Source: Epiperipatus broadwayi (Eukaryota; Onychophora; Udeonychophora; Euonychophora; Peripatidae). Taken from it: a DNA stretch of 64,000 nt. The first letter of the stretch is position 1. Every line of letters begins with the position of its first letter. Below, piece by piece: positions 37,741-48,100 of this stretch. Location of the stretch: contig JAQFVV010012490.1 in NCBI GenBank assembly GCA_028023455.1, positions 2,112,001-2,176,000 on the forward strand, in the 5' to 3' direction. A program made the position numbers and the translations under genes. The notes below the pieces were generated by a model that searched no databases, was not told the origin of the DNA, and was given only the letters and a program-made list of their open reading frames with translations.

Positions 37741-37975
37741 AAAAGAGGATATGAAGCAATATACTAGAGATTCCGGCAAAATGACCGTGGGGTAGACAAC
37801 TAGCCAGTGCACCGCCCTTTCTCTGTCCTAAGCCGCCCAGATGTGACCACGCCAATTCCAACTGCCCAGGAGGATGACCAGTGCCGCCTTACTAAATGGA
37901 AGAAATCGTCACCACACAGCCAGTTAACTTGAAGCCCACTCATCCCAGAGGAGAAGAATGAAGATGCAGATATAA
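37740..37975. other. GC-richer segment of unknown function
   Basis: About 230 bp is far richer in G and C than its surroundings, including CCAGTGCACCGCCCTTTC and CCACACAGCCAGTTAACTTG. The open frame on the minus strand (37861-37646) has no recognised motif, and the plus strand has stops in each frame. It might be an untranslated exon or the internal part of an old retroelement. Confidence 0.3.
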
Positions 37976-37979
37976 GTTT

Positions 37980-39540
37980 ATTTTAAGATATTTATTAACA
38001 TTGAAATAATTAACTTTTCTATTTCCGATTAGATATATATTTTTTTTTTGTTATTATTATTTATCATTTAAAAATGAGAGAGTCTCTCGCATATGTATAA
38101 ATTGACGGTTATTGCGGTCATAAATGGTAAAGCTTTTACTTAAATCCTTTGAGTGAATGTTTCTATTTCAAATTAGTATTTTCAACAAAGATTGCAATGA
38201 GATTTTTTTTGTTGTTGTTGTTATTCGTTTTGCTGTTGTTGTTATTCCTGAAATTCGTCAAATATAAATATGCATGTATATATATATGTATGCGTACATA
38301 CGCTTATTATATTCGGTAAATATGATATCTCATGCTGAATATCAAAAAAAATGTATTTAACCGTATATCCTTTTTAAGTTATTTTTTTTGTGACTGCTAC
38401 ACCTCACGATGAGTGTAAGAAGGGATTGATTTATTATAGATTCCCTATAAGCAAGTACTCTAATAACTTTATATTTAAAATAATAGTAGGTGTATAATTG
38501 GGCTGCACGTATATACATGTATAGAAATTTATCTTTGGCAAAACGGAAATAGATACAGTACCTTATGGTGAGTACGATATGGTATCTGAGCCAATGCAAC
38601 ATATTGACTTGTTGAAAATATGAAATTAGTGATATATTTCATTGTGCAAATATGCATAGTTTTTATTATTATATTTCCTATCAATAAAAAGGTTTAAGTT
38701 ATCAGTAAAAGCGTATGCCTGTATGACCGAAAATCTCATATCTGTATATCAAATCACACAACTTAAAATTTATTTCTATTGGGTAAAAAGAGCTCAGACC
38801 ACTTCCATTACTTATAAACATTGTCAATAGTTTTAGGGAATTATTATTGTTCTTATTTAAATTTGGATTTTATCTATTTAAACGCTTTGAAAATCTATAT
38901 ATATTGGGATAATTAATTATTTAGTATTTTATTATATCATCATTTATATGAAACGGTAATGGGTATTTGGGACTAAATAAATATTTAATCACATTATTAA
39001 ACTTGTTTTGTTTTTATAGTATTAGTTATATCGATAAAATGTGTTCTTTCCTTATCAACCACATACCTGTAATAATCATTTAACTTACCCATTTGAAGAC
39101 CCTAGATGTAGAGTGACTTGAGCTAGCCACACGGGATATCGCTCTACCGGGGTGTTAAATCTTATTCTTATGCTCTGCTGAACATATGGTATTGCACACC
39201 CTTCTAAGAGGGTGAAAATTTCATTTTTTGATTCTTTTCTAGAAGTGGCGCGCAAAGGTCTATTTTGTAAATAGATTTTTCAAAGGTGTGTACTTGCCAT
39301 TGTTCTAAATATTCGGGCATTAAAATAAGAGATCAACTAAAGGGTGTTTTAACTGGAAGATTCCTGTCAACCCACTCTTTCTATCAGTTTAGCCGGAAGT
39401 ACTGATATATATGAGTATAGAAATCGGCTAAATTGATATCCATTTCTTTACCTGTTAGATCTTGGCCACTTCATGCTCAGTGCAAGATTAGGAAAAGAAT
39501 TCCGCAGGGAGTATGGTCCGGTACACTACACATACATATA
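37980..39540. other. No gene seen; mixed-composition patch at 39.06-39.54 kb
   Basis: Mainly A+T-rich with short (TTG)n/(TTGTTG) strings near 38209-38245. The part from about 39060 to 39530 is less A+T-rich (for example GAAGTGGCGCGCAAAGG at 39242) but shows no open frame with a known motif. Confidence 0.4.
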
Positions 39541-39646
39541 CACCAGGGTGTCATTTTATTTAGATTTTTTAAATGCAATTTTGAAGTTATGCAATTCATG
39601 TTTCTTCTTAATATCTTTGTATGTGGTTTTCTTTTATGCGATAAAA

Positions 39647-39770
39647 ATTATTAGATCAGAAGTCGAGCTCCAATAATGCACTATTACTTTAAATATTATA
39701 AGTTTCATGCACTCACACATCATATTTAAAGTAATAGCGCATTATTGGAGTTCGACTTCCATCTAATAAT
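39647..39770. repeat. Palindromic cassette inside Tigger-type copy 2
   Basis: Arms of about 50 bp (39647-39697 and 39722-39770) are close reverse complements containing GAAGTCGAGCTCCAATAATG and its complement, around a loop of about 24 bp. A diverged version occurs at 55682-55793 within Tigger-type copy 3, at the matching site on the opposite strand. It is absent from copy 1. Confidence 0.75.
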
Positions 39771-40046
39771 TTCAATATTGTCAGCGCTTTATAATAGTAC
39801 TGCAATAGATCTTATGCAATAAAGAAGTTCATAATTTACTTAAAATCGGAATTTCCCCATTTTATATACACACATTAAATTTTACAAGATTATAATGTAA
39901 ATCTGTTCAAACATTATAGATGCGTATACTATGCATGTTGTAGTTTTTGCATTTTAAATCAGATTCTATTTTTGCTTTTTAAAAAAAAGAATATGTAATC
40001 AATTAATCATTTAGTGTCTGCAAGTTTATTTTTAAAAGATGAGTAA

Positions 40047-40261
40047 CAGTGATGGGCACAATTAAATTTGACAATTAAAAATTAAAATCTAATTTTTAAT
40101 TGTAATTAACAATTTAAAAGTTATGTAACGTGATCTGAAATTGATGTGATGTGAAACAATGAAAATTGATTTTTAAAAGGAATTGAAAATTAAAAAATTA
40201 AAGACAAAAATAAGAATTTAATTTTTAATTGTTAATTTTAATTAAATTTTGCCCAATAGTG
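40047..40261. mobile_element. MITE with hAT-like ends, inside Tigger-type copy 2
   Basis: The left end CAGTGATGGGCACAATTAAA and the right end, read inverted, CCACTATTGGGCAAAATTTA form TIRs with GGGCA cores, as in many hAT elements. The interior (about 215 bp) is mostly A/T with repeated AATTTTTAATTG-type strings and is itself partly self-complementary. The flanking 8-mers do not match well, so the target duplication is unproven. Confidence 0.55.
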
Positions 40262-40331
40262 GTAAGTAGATGTCTTTTTATTATCATAAGTCTAAGTTCT
40301 TATTTTTATTTTAAACTTTTAGTTTACCCTA

Positions 40332-40483
40332 ATGGAGACGAAAAAAACACCCAAGAAAATGAATTTCTTTGGAAATAAAAATTTCAATTTTAGATTGCTT
40401 AGCGAAATGTGAAGGATCAACAGTGATTGGAAAACATTTTACTTTGGGCGAGTGTACTATAAGAGCAATTAAAAAAATGAAGT
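40332..40483 (+). pseudogene. Pogo-type transposase N-terminus (HTH), frameshifted
   Basis: From ATG at 40332 the frame reads METKKTPKKMNFFGNKN. After a +1 shift near 40388 it continues LDCLAKCEGSTVIGKHF and TLGECTIRAIKKMK. This is the CENP-B/pogo-type helix-turn-helix pattern (..L..GEG....G..F.LGESTIR.IKK..). In full-length Tigger-type transposases this N-terminal domain binds the TIR, and a DDE catalytic domain follows. Here the sequence jumps after AIKKMK to a segment shared with the 3' part of copy 1. The catalytic domain is therefore absent and the element cannot move itself. Confidence 0.7.
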
Positions 40484-41106
40484 TGATACTAGTTGTATTT
40501 CCTCTTGTGATGAATGTGATGTCTTACTAGTTCACAAACAAACTTGCATATCTTCAAATAGCGATAATGATTAAAACACTGTACATGTATAAAAAAATGT
40601 AAAATACTGTAAATTATACATAAAAATATATTGTTTTGAATAAAATTAAATACTGTAGTTAATAAAAAAAGTTTATCTTGTATCAATTTTTTTCAAATTC
40701 GAAATTTTTTATTAGTCTTTTGTTTTTTTCCCTTTTTTTTTTGTGCAAATTTTAAAGTAATTTACATTGTTTTTTTTTTTTCTTAAAATAATTTATTTTA
40801 TTGAAATAATTTTACAGGGTAGAATTATTTACACTAGCAATAATACATTTCTTATTACTTGTTTTATGGGAACTAGTATGAATGCTTCAATTGGTTGGGA
40901 GTTTGATGATTTGCCAAGTTTCCTTATACTGGTTTTCCTGGTGCTAATTGTTCATCTCTAAGCTTGATCTTGATTTTGGCAAGAATTTGGTTTTGCGGGT
41001 TAATGATGTAACGACCAAAGATGTGATCACATCTAATTGTTCAGATAGCATAATTTAATATGATAGAAAGTCTTATTTTTGTGAAATTGCCTGCATTGAG
41101 GATTTC

Positions 41107-42005
41107 TCACAAATCAAATATTTTGTTTTTGTCAAAGAGCATCCACTTGTTGATGAGGATTCTGTACATTCCAATAACTGGACATCCAAAGAGAAGATGT
41201 GGAAAAGTTTCATCTTCTCTGTTACACAGTTGGCAAATGGGACTTATTTTGAGGTGTCCTCTCTCATGCACTAAGAAGGAATTAGTAGGGAGAGCCGATA
41301 GATTGATTTTTAATATGAAGTCCAAAAATTTGGCTTCTAGCCCCCAGAAGTTGAATTGTTTTATTAATGAGTAATTAGATGTTTAGAAAATCCTGAGATA
41401 CTCTTTTGAGTGCTGTTGACTAGGTGACATATGTCCCAGTATTTAAGCTTTGTATGGTTGGTGCTGTTAAGCAGATCATTAGTTTTAAGCAATGTGAGTA
41501 TTTTGTTAGTCCATGTAGGGGTACTCTTAGGAGGGGGTCGATCAGTTGAAGGGATTACCTCCTTAAATTTTTGCAGGGGAAACCACTCATGAAGCAGAAC
41601 AATCATATTATGGGCTTTTAGAATGTAGAAAGTGTAAATGGAGTGTAATGATAGACCATTGAATTTCTTGGGTCTGCACATGTTCCTGAAGCTAATTAAC
41701 ACTGTTTTATTTCTCCAACAGAGGTTTGCACATAGGGAGTTTATTCTAGCCTGAATTTTTTTGGTGGGGATTATAATTGGCAAATAGTATATAATTTTAG
41801 GCATTATCAGCATGTTGAGCAAGGTGACTTTCCCTTGAAGTGAAATATATATGCTTTTTAGAGAGTCAATTAATTTCTTGATAGCTTCTAACAGTTCATT
41901 TTGAATACAGCATGTCATTTCCCTGGTTGATTTCATTAAGGGGAAGCCAAGAATCCTATGTGGCTCTGCCTCAAATGATGTGTTTATCCTTTCACCAGTA
42001 CTCAA
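41107..42005 (-). pseudogene. LINE post-RT region and C-terminal Cys-His motif
   Basis: The 213-codon frame (42005-41364) starts just after the RT core and contains PHRILGFPL and SLQGKVTLLNMLIMPKIIYY, then CRPKKFNGLSLHSI. This matches the thumb and connecting region of LINE proteins. In a second frame (41325-41107) the sequence CQLCNREDETFPHLLFGCP gives C-X2-C-X8-H-X4-C, the common C-terminal zinc-knuckle of non-LTR elements. One frameshift or stop lies between the two frames and one between this region and the RT core. Confidence 0.8.
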
Positions 42006-42059
42006 TCACCATGATGAAGATTTGCTTTGATTGATGTTCAAACCATAGCATGTTGTATA

Positions 42060-42743
42060 TCAGCCAATAATGGTTTCAAGTTTCGATATGTATTTAGCTG
42101 ATGGTAGAAGCACAATGATATCATCAATGTATGCCAGAGTTTTGATTTCCTTTGCTATCCTTGGAATGTAGATTCCTGACAACTCTCTTTCAAGTTTGAT
42201 AAGCAAAGGGTTTATATAGGCTGTGAAGAGGAGTGTGCTAAGAGGGGAGCCTTGAGGTATGGAAATATCCGGTGTAAATCCTGGAGCTACCTTACCGTCT
42301 AATGTGATTAGGATTTTCCTATTACTAATAAGATTTTCGATGATTGATAAGTGTGCTTTGTTGATATTATATTCCTGTAACACCCTGATCAGAAGATCAG
42401 CTCTGACATTGTCAAAAGCAGTTGTGATGTCCAGTTGTATAGCAATTGGGCTATGTTTCCGGTGTTGGCGAATGTGGTCTAGAGCAATTTTAAATTGTGC
42501 AACTGCATTAGCAGTTGATCGTCCTTTTCTGGCAAACTGAGCAAGTGATAAATTTTGAAGAATCTTGTCTTGAATTTTATTTTTGATGAGCCTCTCAATA
42601 ATCTTGATAAGGAGTGGGATCATTGAAATTAGCCTGAGGTTGGACAGATCAGAGCTATCTCCTTGTTTTTTAATAAATGGGACTAAAGAGATTGGGTCAA
42701 GTTCCTCTATGTTTTTACATCCCTCAGATAAAACATCAATCAT
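42060..42743 (-). pseudogene. LINE reverse transcriptase core
   Basis: The open frame of 227 codons contains the RT motifs in order: LVPFIKKQGDSSDLSNLRLI (entry region), QFARKGRSTANA (box 2a), QLDITTAFDNV (first catalytic aspartate), SIPQGSPLSTLLFTAYI (QGSPLSP-type box), and AYIDDIIVLLPS (YADD-type catalytic box with both aspartates present). The first codons continue from sequence upstream of 42743 that is also RT-like, so the listed start is only where the intact frame begins. This enzyme makes cDNA at a nicked target site. The catalytic residues look intact but the downstream frame is broken. Confidence 0.88.
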
Positions 42744-42864
42744 ATTTTTAATGATTGGGACCGCAAACTGGCTAAGATGTAGTATTAGAAATTGAGGAAT
42801 TCCATGTGGATCTGGGTGGGTAGACTCAGGAAGACTTAATATTGTTTAGGATGTCTAGATTAGT

Positions 42865-43500
42865 TATTCCATGTTGTGAATCACTGTTTTCTAATATTTG
42901 AGGTCTGAGATTGATTCCATTGTTTTGTTGCATTTTAATTTTAAAGAAGTATATCAGTGTTACTTGGTAGAATAATCTGTGCCTACATACTGCCAATAAA
43001 CCAATACATGTCGAGTAATACCAAGCGAGATGCCAGATGGATATTTACCAGTACTGGAGATAGCTACATTTTTGAGCCAATAAATGAGTACTCTATGATG
43101 ATAGTGATTCATAACCCATGCTCATTTCCTGCACGTACTACGGCGATGGCAGATGTATCTACAAAGGAACATATATATTTCTTATTACTCGATAATGGAG
43201 ATTGGCCTATTCAGCCAATGCCTATAATAATGTAATCAGCACAGACTTCAACCCCAGATACCAATCTTCTGTAATTAGGTTTATTAATCATGCCTGTTAG
43301 TAATGTTGTATGGGATTGATAAACCATGTCTATAATGTAATTGTTAATAATAAAGGAAGCTAGAATTACGCTTTGTTCCATAACTCCTCCTGTGATTAAT
43401 AAAATAAATGTAATAAAAAATACTTAACTTCCCCTATGTATGTGAACACGCACATCAACTTGATATATATATACTTGGCATATTAATTTTATAGTGGCAT
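42865..43500. other. Less A+T-rich segment, unassigned
   Basis: From about 42955 to 43390 the base mix is more even than around it. A plus-strand open frame (42957-43235) carries a 92-residue sequence without recognised motifs, and the minus strand also has a long reading with only four stops over about 140 codons. I could not assign either to a known family. It may be a fragment of a processed gene or an unknown repeat. Confidence 0.3.
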
Positions 43501-43519
43501 ACTTCTTGATCAAATTAGC

Positions 43520-43860
43520 ATATAGTTCATTTGTAATGCTCACACATGTATCATACTGATACACAAATGTTATCATTATTAACATATTTCTTTGTAATGC
43601 TCATACACGTATCATACTGATACCTAAATATTGTGATCATCATTAACTTCTAGTTCATTTGTAATGCTCATACACATATCATAGTGATACCCAAATATTG
43701 TTATTATTATTAACACAGTTCTTTTGTAATGCTCATTCATGTATCATATTGATATTTAAATATTGTTGTGATTATTAATTTCTAGTTCATTTGTAATGCT
43801 TATACATGTATCATAATGAGATCCAAATATTATCATTGTTATTCTATATCTTACTGAATT
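43520..43860. repeat. Minisatellite, five units of 61-67 bp
   Basis: Five tandem units are marked by TTGTAATGCT at 43531, 43592, 43659, 43724 and 43791, each followed by an ACA.GTATCAT..TGATAC-type string and an ATATTGT..TTATTAA spacer. Units differ by several substitutions and small indels, so the array is not young. Confidence 0.9.
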
Positions 43861-43864
43861 TGTT

Positions 43865-44450
43865 ATTAATAAATTATGTATATTTGTTTCTATATTGGTC
43901 GGGTCTTTCCCTGGTTCACCACATTCACCCAACTATATCCACACTTAGTTAAGTGATCTATGAGTCTACTCAAAACCCCTGAAGTATATATAAAAATGGT
44001 ATTCTATGTATTGTCAAAGCATTAGGTTCTTATGGGAGCTGGTGAGTATCTGATCAATTAATTTAGTAACTAATTCATGACCGAGGCTGAGTTTGAATCC
44101 ATGAGTTCTTGTTCTACCCTGAACACTGGGACCGAAAGAAAATGATTACTATTAGTAGCATCAGAAATGTTGGTCAGATAGTGATTTTGGAGCACTGGCA
44201 AATAGATTAAAGCTTAGTACTGTTCTACGGCTGCCATATCCTGAACGTGCTAGGTTTTTATGTATTTTTGCTAGATCTCTTAATCTTGTTGGCTGAATAT
44301 ACTATTCTGACTGTTATCTATGGCCTAATAGATTTATAACTTGATTATAGAGCAAAATTTTAATTCAAAGAAGTTTAAATAAACTCATTAAACAGGAAAA
44401 GCAGATTAACAAATAATCAATTATAATTTTAAAATTGCAATTTGCAACTT
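43865..44450. other. No gene seen
   Basis: Moderately mixed composition at 43900-44320. A GAGTTTGAATCC string (44090) resembles a Pol III B box, but no convincing A box lies at tRNA spacing. No coding sequence recognised. Confidence 0.4.
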
Positions 44451-44454
44451 TCAA

Positions 44455-44680
44455 ATTGCACTCCACATTTAGTGATTAAAAAAAATTACCCTGACAACAG
44501 ATTGAAATTGTTGATTGCTAATGACATTGGTACTATTTGTGTTGGTAGTTTTCATGTATTTACATTGAATACTTATCTAGCCTTAAGCATTATTAGGTTT
44601 ATAAGTTATAGGTTGGAGTGTAATTCGAAAGTTATAATTGATTATTTATTAGTCTACTTTCAGAACAGGTTATATTTCCT
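44455..44680 (+). repeat. Diverged older copy of the 44.7-45.4 kb repeat unit
   Basis: GTGATTAAAAAAAATTACC and CTGACAACAGATTGAAATTG (44471-44511), followed by GTATTTACATTGAA-type sequence, parallel the middle of the two 355-bp units downstream with many more differences and indels. It appears to be an older third copy in the same orientation. Confidence 0.6.
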
Positions 44681-44686
44681 TGTTTA

Positions 44687-45393
44687 AAAAAATTTTATTT
44701 AAATTTCTTTGCATTAATAATTTCACTCTGCAGTCAAGTTGCAATCTTTAGTATCTATATAAACCTATTAGACCATAGATAAAAGTGGATTTCCAGCGTT
44801 ATTGATTAAAAAAGATGCCTTGACAACAGATTGAGATTGTTAGTGATACTGGAATTGTTAAACTGTTAACTGCTTTCCTGTATTTATATATATGCAATCA
44901 CAAATGTATATTTATATAATGTAAATCAATTTATATTCCACAAAATATATATATATACTTTTTTAATAAGTAATAATAAAATAATAAGGTAAAAAAAATG
45001 AAATAACAATAAAGCAATTCTAATAATTAAAACTCAGGTTGAAAAAATTTTATTTAAATTTCTTTGCATTAATAATTTCACTCTGCAGTCAAGTTGCAAT
45101 CTTTAGTATCTATATAAACCTATTAGACCATAGATAAAAGTGGATTTCCAGCGTTATTGATTAAAAAAGATGCCTTGACAACAGATTGAGATTGTTAGTG
45201 ATACTGGAATTGTTAAACTGTTAACTGCTTTCCTGTATTTATATATATGCAATCACAAATGTATATTTATATAATGTAAATCAATTTATATTCCACAATA
45301 TATATATACTTTTTTAATAAGTAATAATAAAATAATAAGGTAAAAAAAATGAAATAACAATAAAGCAATTCTAATAATTAAAACTCACGTTGA
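44687..45393. repeat. Tandem duplication, two units of about 355 bp
   Basis: The unit at 44687-45041 is repeated at 45042-45393 almost without change. Differences seen are a shortened A/T run after TTCCACAA (the second copy is a few bases shorter) and a G/C change near the end (ACTCAGGTTGA versus ACTCACGTTGA). Both contain CACTCTGCAGTCAAGTTGC and TGACAACAGATTGAGATTG. No reading frame is obvious. The high identity means the duplication is recent, or is an assembly artefact. Confidence 0.95.
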
Positions 45394-45394
45394 C

Positions 45395-46535
45395 TGCATA
45401 GAAAGAAAAAAACAAAGACAACAAAATAAATAGATCGATTTAACTTAAAATACTTAATCAGAAGTGCATTTAAACCCTAGTAGTGATAATTTAATTATAA
45501 TTACTCAGTAATAATAATTGCAGTGACAATAATTATTTTCATCAGATAAAATATATCAACGTTTTTAAAAAGTAGAATCATTTAAGGGGTGAAAGTATCT
45601 CGACACATTGTTTATTGTATATTTCAGACAGTTGCCAACAAGATTTAGACAATTCAAAATGCAACCTCACAACATGATAGAAAAAAGCATTGCCAAATAG
45701 ACAAATAATAATCTCCTGGTCCACTGGGGATATCTCAATCATCTAGACATCAATTTAGTATTCAGGTGAAAACAAGAAGAGTGTTGAGAATTTAAAGTCT
45801 AGCAGTCTATTTACAAGTATCTATCATTATTCTTTTTAAGAAAATAAAAAGTAACATTTTGCTTCAACGATTCCCAATGAAAGCATCAAAACATAATAAA
45901 GGATGAAAATAAACTCAATCAAAAATAAATCGTTAAATTTCATTTCCCAATTTTAGTATCAGGGTGAAATACTTTCAAGTTTAGTGGGGATACAATTAAA
46001 TTTTACACGAAATGAGTTTCTACCAATTTGCGAAAAGCAATAGATCAGTTCCAACTCATGATAATAAAGTGTTGTTATTGTTTTTTATTGCTTTTTTTTT
46101 TTAAGTGAAATTCATAAGACATTATATACAATAAGAAAAAAAACTCCATGAATCAAATTAGTTATTACAATGAAAAATAAATAAATCAAAAACAGCAAGA
46201 AAAATTATAAAGTGTTTAATATAATAACGGAATCATTATTTATTCCACTGAGGATAATTATTTAGAAAACATTTCATAACAATGTACAAAATTACTGTTT
46301 TTCTAAACATCTTTAATTTTTCGCTTTTCAGATTTCAACTACTTTTTAATAGTAGATGAAAAACATTTTGCATCTTTTACTAACGATCTCAAACAAATAA
46401 GCAAGTTTGATTATCCAATCTCCATTTTGAAAAACTTAGGACCAAACTGGCAACTTAACTTGTAGAAATTCAAGACTTATTTCTAGTCCAAATATATTTT
46501 TATAAGCACATACATCTCAAATAAAAGTCAAATCT
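45395..46535. other. A+T-rich DNA, no gene seen
   Basis: No recognisable coding or structural feature. Confidence 0.55.
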
Positions 46536-46741
46536 ATGCTGTAACGAGGCGGTCTTTTCGTGGTATGCACAAAGGTGAGCGGCTTCCTCTTGATGAGTAA
46601 AAGAACATATCTCTCTTGTCTACATTCATGCATACCCTCATACATTAAATTCATACCTAAGAGAGAAGAGAGTAAGATCTAAATAACTATTGATTCTACC
46701 CTTAATCTATCACCTACATATTGTAGTTTATTCCTGCTATT

Positions 46742-46812
46742 CCGGATTTCGAACCCAGGGAGATGTTGCCTGATCCTTTGGTTCAAGGAATATTCGTATC
46801 ACCGAAGTCAAA
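46742..46812 (-). repeat. tRNA-like sequence, possible SINE head
   Basis: On the minus strand, CTTCGGTGATACGAATATTC (about 46808-46789) resembles an A box. Then TCCTTGAACCAAAGGA (46784-46769) forms an anticodon-stem-like hairpin. After a variable-arm-like stretch comes GGGTTCGAAATCC (46757-46745), a good B box. The layout resembles a class II (long variable arm) tRNA, but the A box is imperfect and I did not verify an acceptor stem. The neighbouring 46540-46740 segment is also less A+T-rich and begins TGTAACGAGG. Confidence 0.4.
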
Positions 46813-46814
46813 AT

Positions 46815-47340
46815 AAGTGTAAAATAAATATGTCTGTTAATGGGAGTGTGTATGATATATTGTATACTTGCAAGTAATGATCGTGATATGTGTATAAGGA
46901 TATAACAAGGCAAAATTTAACCACAGAAAAATAAACCAAGAATAGTGTTTAAGCATTTAAATAAATTTAATGAATGTATTTACATTGATCATTATTTGAA
47001 CAAGAAAATTTAAAACAGAATTAGGGAAAATTCATTTAGACATCTGTGATCATTCTTTATTTATGCTTGATTTATACCAATGTCCCACATCCTGATCCCA
47101 TAAAGAAAAGCCACTACATAAATGTCCCGATTAACATAAACGATTATTATATTCTATACAACATTGCTATACATAGTGCAGTATTCATTTATTTTTGGTT
47201 TAAAAGACTCCTCTGTTATGTATTGTGTGCGTGCAGTGAAGGAGAGTTATAAATTCATGACACAAATATTTAAAAAGATATGCAAAAAAAATATATTAAA
47301 AAAAGTATTAATAATTAACACAAACTTTAGAATAAACAAT
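46815..47340. other. A+T-rich DNA, no gene seen
   Basis: No recognised feature before the RTE-like element. Confidence 0.5.
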
Positions 47341-47341
47341 T

Positions 47342-48100
47342 AATGAACACGTATGATCATCGATTAGTAAAGTGTAAGATACGTGTTAATGTAAAACTAG
47401 AGAGACAAAAATTATTAAGAAAAACAATATTTACAGTTGATATTCATAATCTTTAGAAACATTCTAATGAATTTAAATTAGAACTTATAAATCGCTTTCA
47501 AGTATTAGTAGATTTTGAGCATGATTCAGATTTGAATGAAATTAATATGAAAATAACTGATACACTTTTAAAAACTGCAACAAAGATAGCTGGTATAAAA
47601 AAGCAGCAATTGACTAATAAAATTTTCTACTGAGACTAGAGAATTTATAAAAAAAAGAAGGAATATGAAGATATACAAAAATGATGCATTAAAAAGAATT
47701 GAATATCTCGAATTTTGTAAAACAGTGCAGAAAAGAGTTGAAAATGATATAAGAAAGTATAACTGTGAACTAGCAAGAAAAGCTGTAGAAGAGAATACAA
47801 GTCTCAAGAATGTTAAACAACATTTTGGTATTGGTCGGAAATTTATATCTGCAATAAGAAAAAAGATGGAATTATTACTAAAAAGAGAAATGACATCATG
47901 AAATTGGTAGAAGATTTTTATCAAGAATTATATAGTAATAAAGAACAAGTACCTCCTATATCTATTACATCTTCCGAACTGCCCAGAATTTTAAATGAAG
48001 AAGTGAGACATGCAAATAAATGTATGAAGAAAGGAAAGGCTCCAGGTAATGATGGAATTATAATTGATATATTAAAAGAAGCAGGTGAAGAAATATAAAT
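47342..48100 (+). pseudogene. RTE-like ORF: endonuclease end and linker
   Basis: Readings in successive frames give HRLVKCKIRVNVKLERQKLL (end of the APE endonuclease, with the DHR-type motif), NRFQVLVDFEHDSDLNEINM, then from 47665 RIEYLEFCKTVQKRVENDIR. At 47898-48098 the sequence NEEVRHANKCMKKGKAPGND, then GIIIDILKEAGEE, is the entry to the RT (usually GKAPG.DGI..E.LK.GG). A stop lies at 47632, a frame change near 47895, and a TAA at 48097. The endonuclease catalytic residues upstream are missing, so this copy could not nick DNA itself. Confidence 0.85.

Larger units (their letters stand above)
39541..40768 (+). mobile_element. Pogo/Tigger-type element, copy 2, truncated and invaded
   Basis: The left end CACCAGGGTGTCATTTTA follows a TA dinucleotide and matches copy 1 with a few changes. 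Sequence then runs parallel to copy 1 (GAAGTTATGCAATTCATG, TTCTTCTTAATATCTTT). It is interrupted by a hairpin (39647-39770), continues, is interrupted again by a MITE (40047-40261), then contains a transposase N-terminus and the copy-1-like 3' part up to about 40768. There a T-run and antisense LINE sequence begin and the right TIR is missing. The order suggests successive insertions, with the LINE last or at the truncation point. Confidence 0.7.
40770..42860 (-). mobile_element. 5'-truncated non-LTR retrotransposon (LINE), antisense
   Basis: On the minus strand this region runs from the middle of a reverse transcriptase to a C-terminal Cys-His motif. It ends in an A-rich 3' end (the T-run at 40769-40781 on the plus strand). 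The frame is broken at about 42005-42060 and again near 41364-41325. It was probably inserted at or next to Tigger-type copy 2, whose right end is missing. The clade is uncertain: the RT core looks I/jockey-like, while the post-RT part and HLLFGCP zinc-knuckle recall elements with a zf-RVT region. Confidence 0.85.

Noticed and set aside
37149-39540. LTR retrotransposon beginning TGTAACGATCC
   Set aside because: No matching right terminus, primer-binding site, second LTR or pol sequence could be found.
41060-41374. 104-codon plus-strand open frame
   Set aside because: It is the antisense shadow of the LINE post-RT region on the minus strand, which carries clear motifs.
42259-42540. 93-codon plus-strand open frame
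   Set aside because: Shadow of the LINE reverse transcriptase on the minus strand.
42955-43390. Nuclear copy of mitochondrial DNA
   Set aside because: Reading with TGA as Trp removes some stops on the minus strand, but TAG stops remain and no mitochondrial protein was recognised.
44080-44110. Pol III B box (GAGTTTGAATCC)
   Set aside because: No convincing A box or tRNA fold upstream at normal spacing.
47568-47924. 118-codon minus-strand open frame
   Set aside because: Shadow of the RTE-like linker on the plus strand, where family motifs are present.
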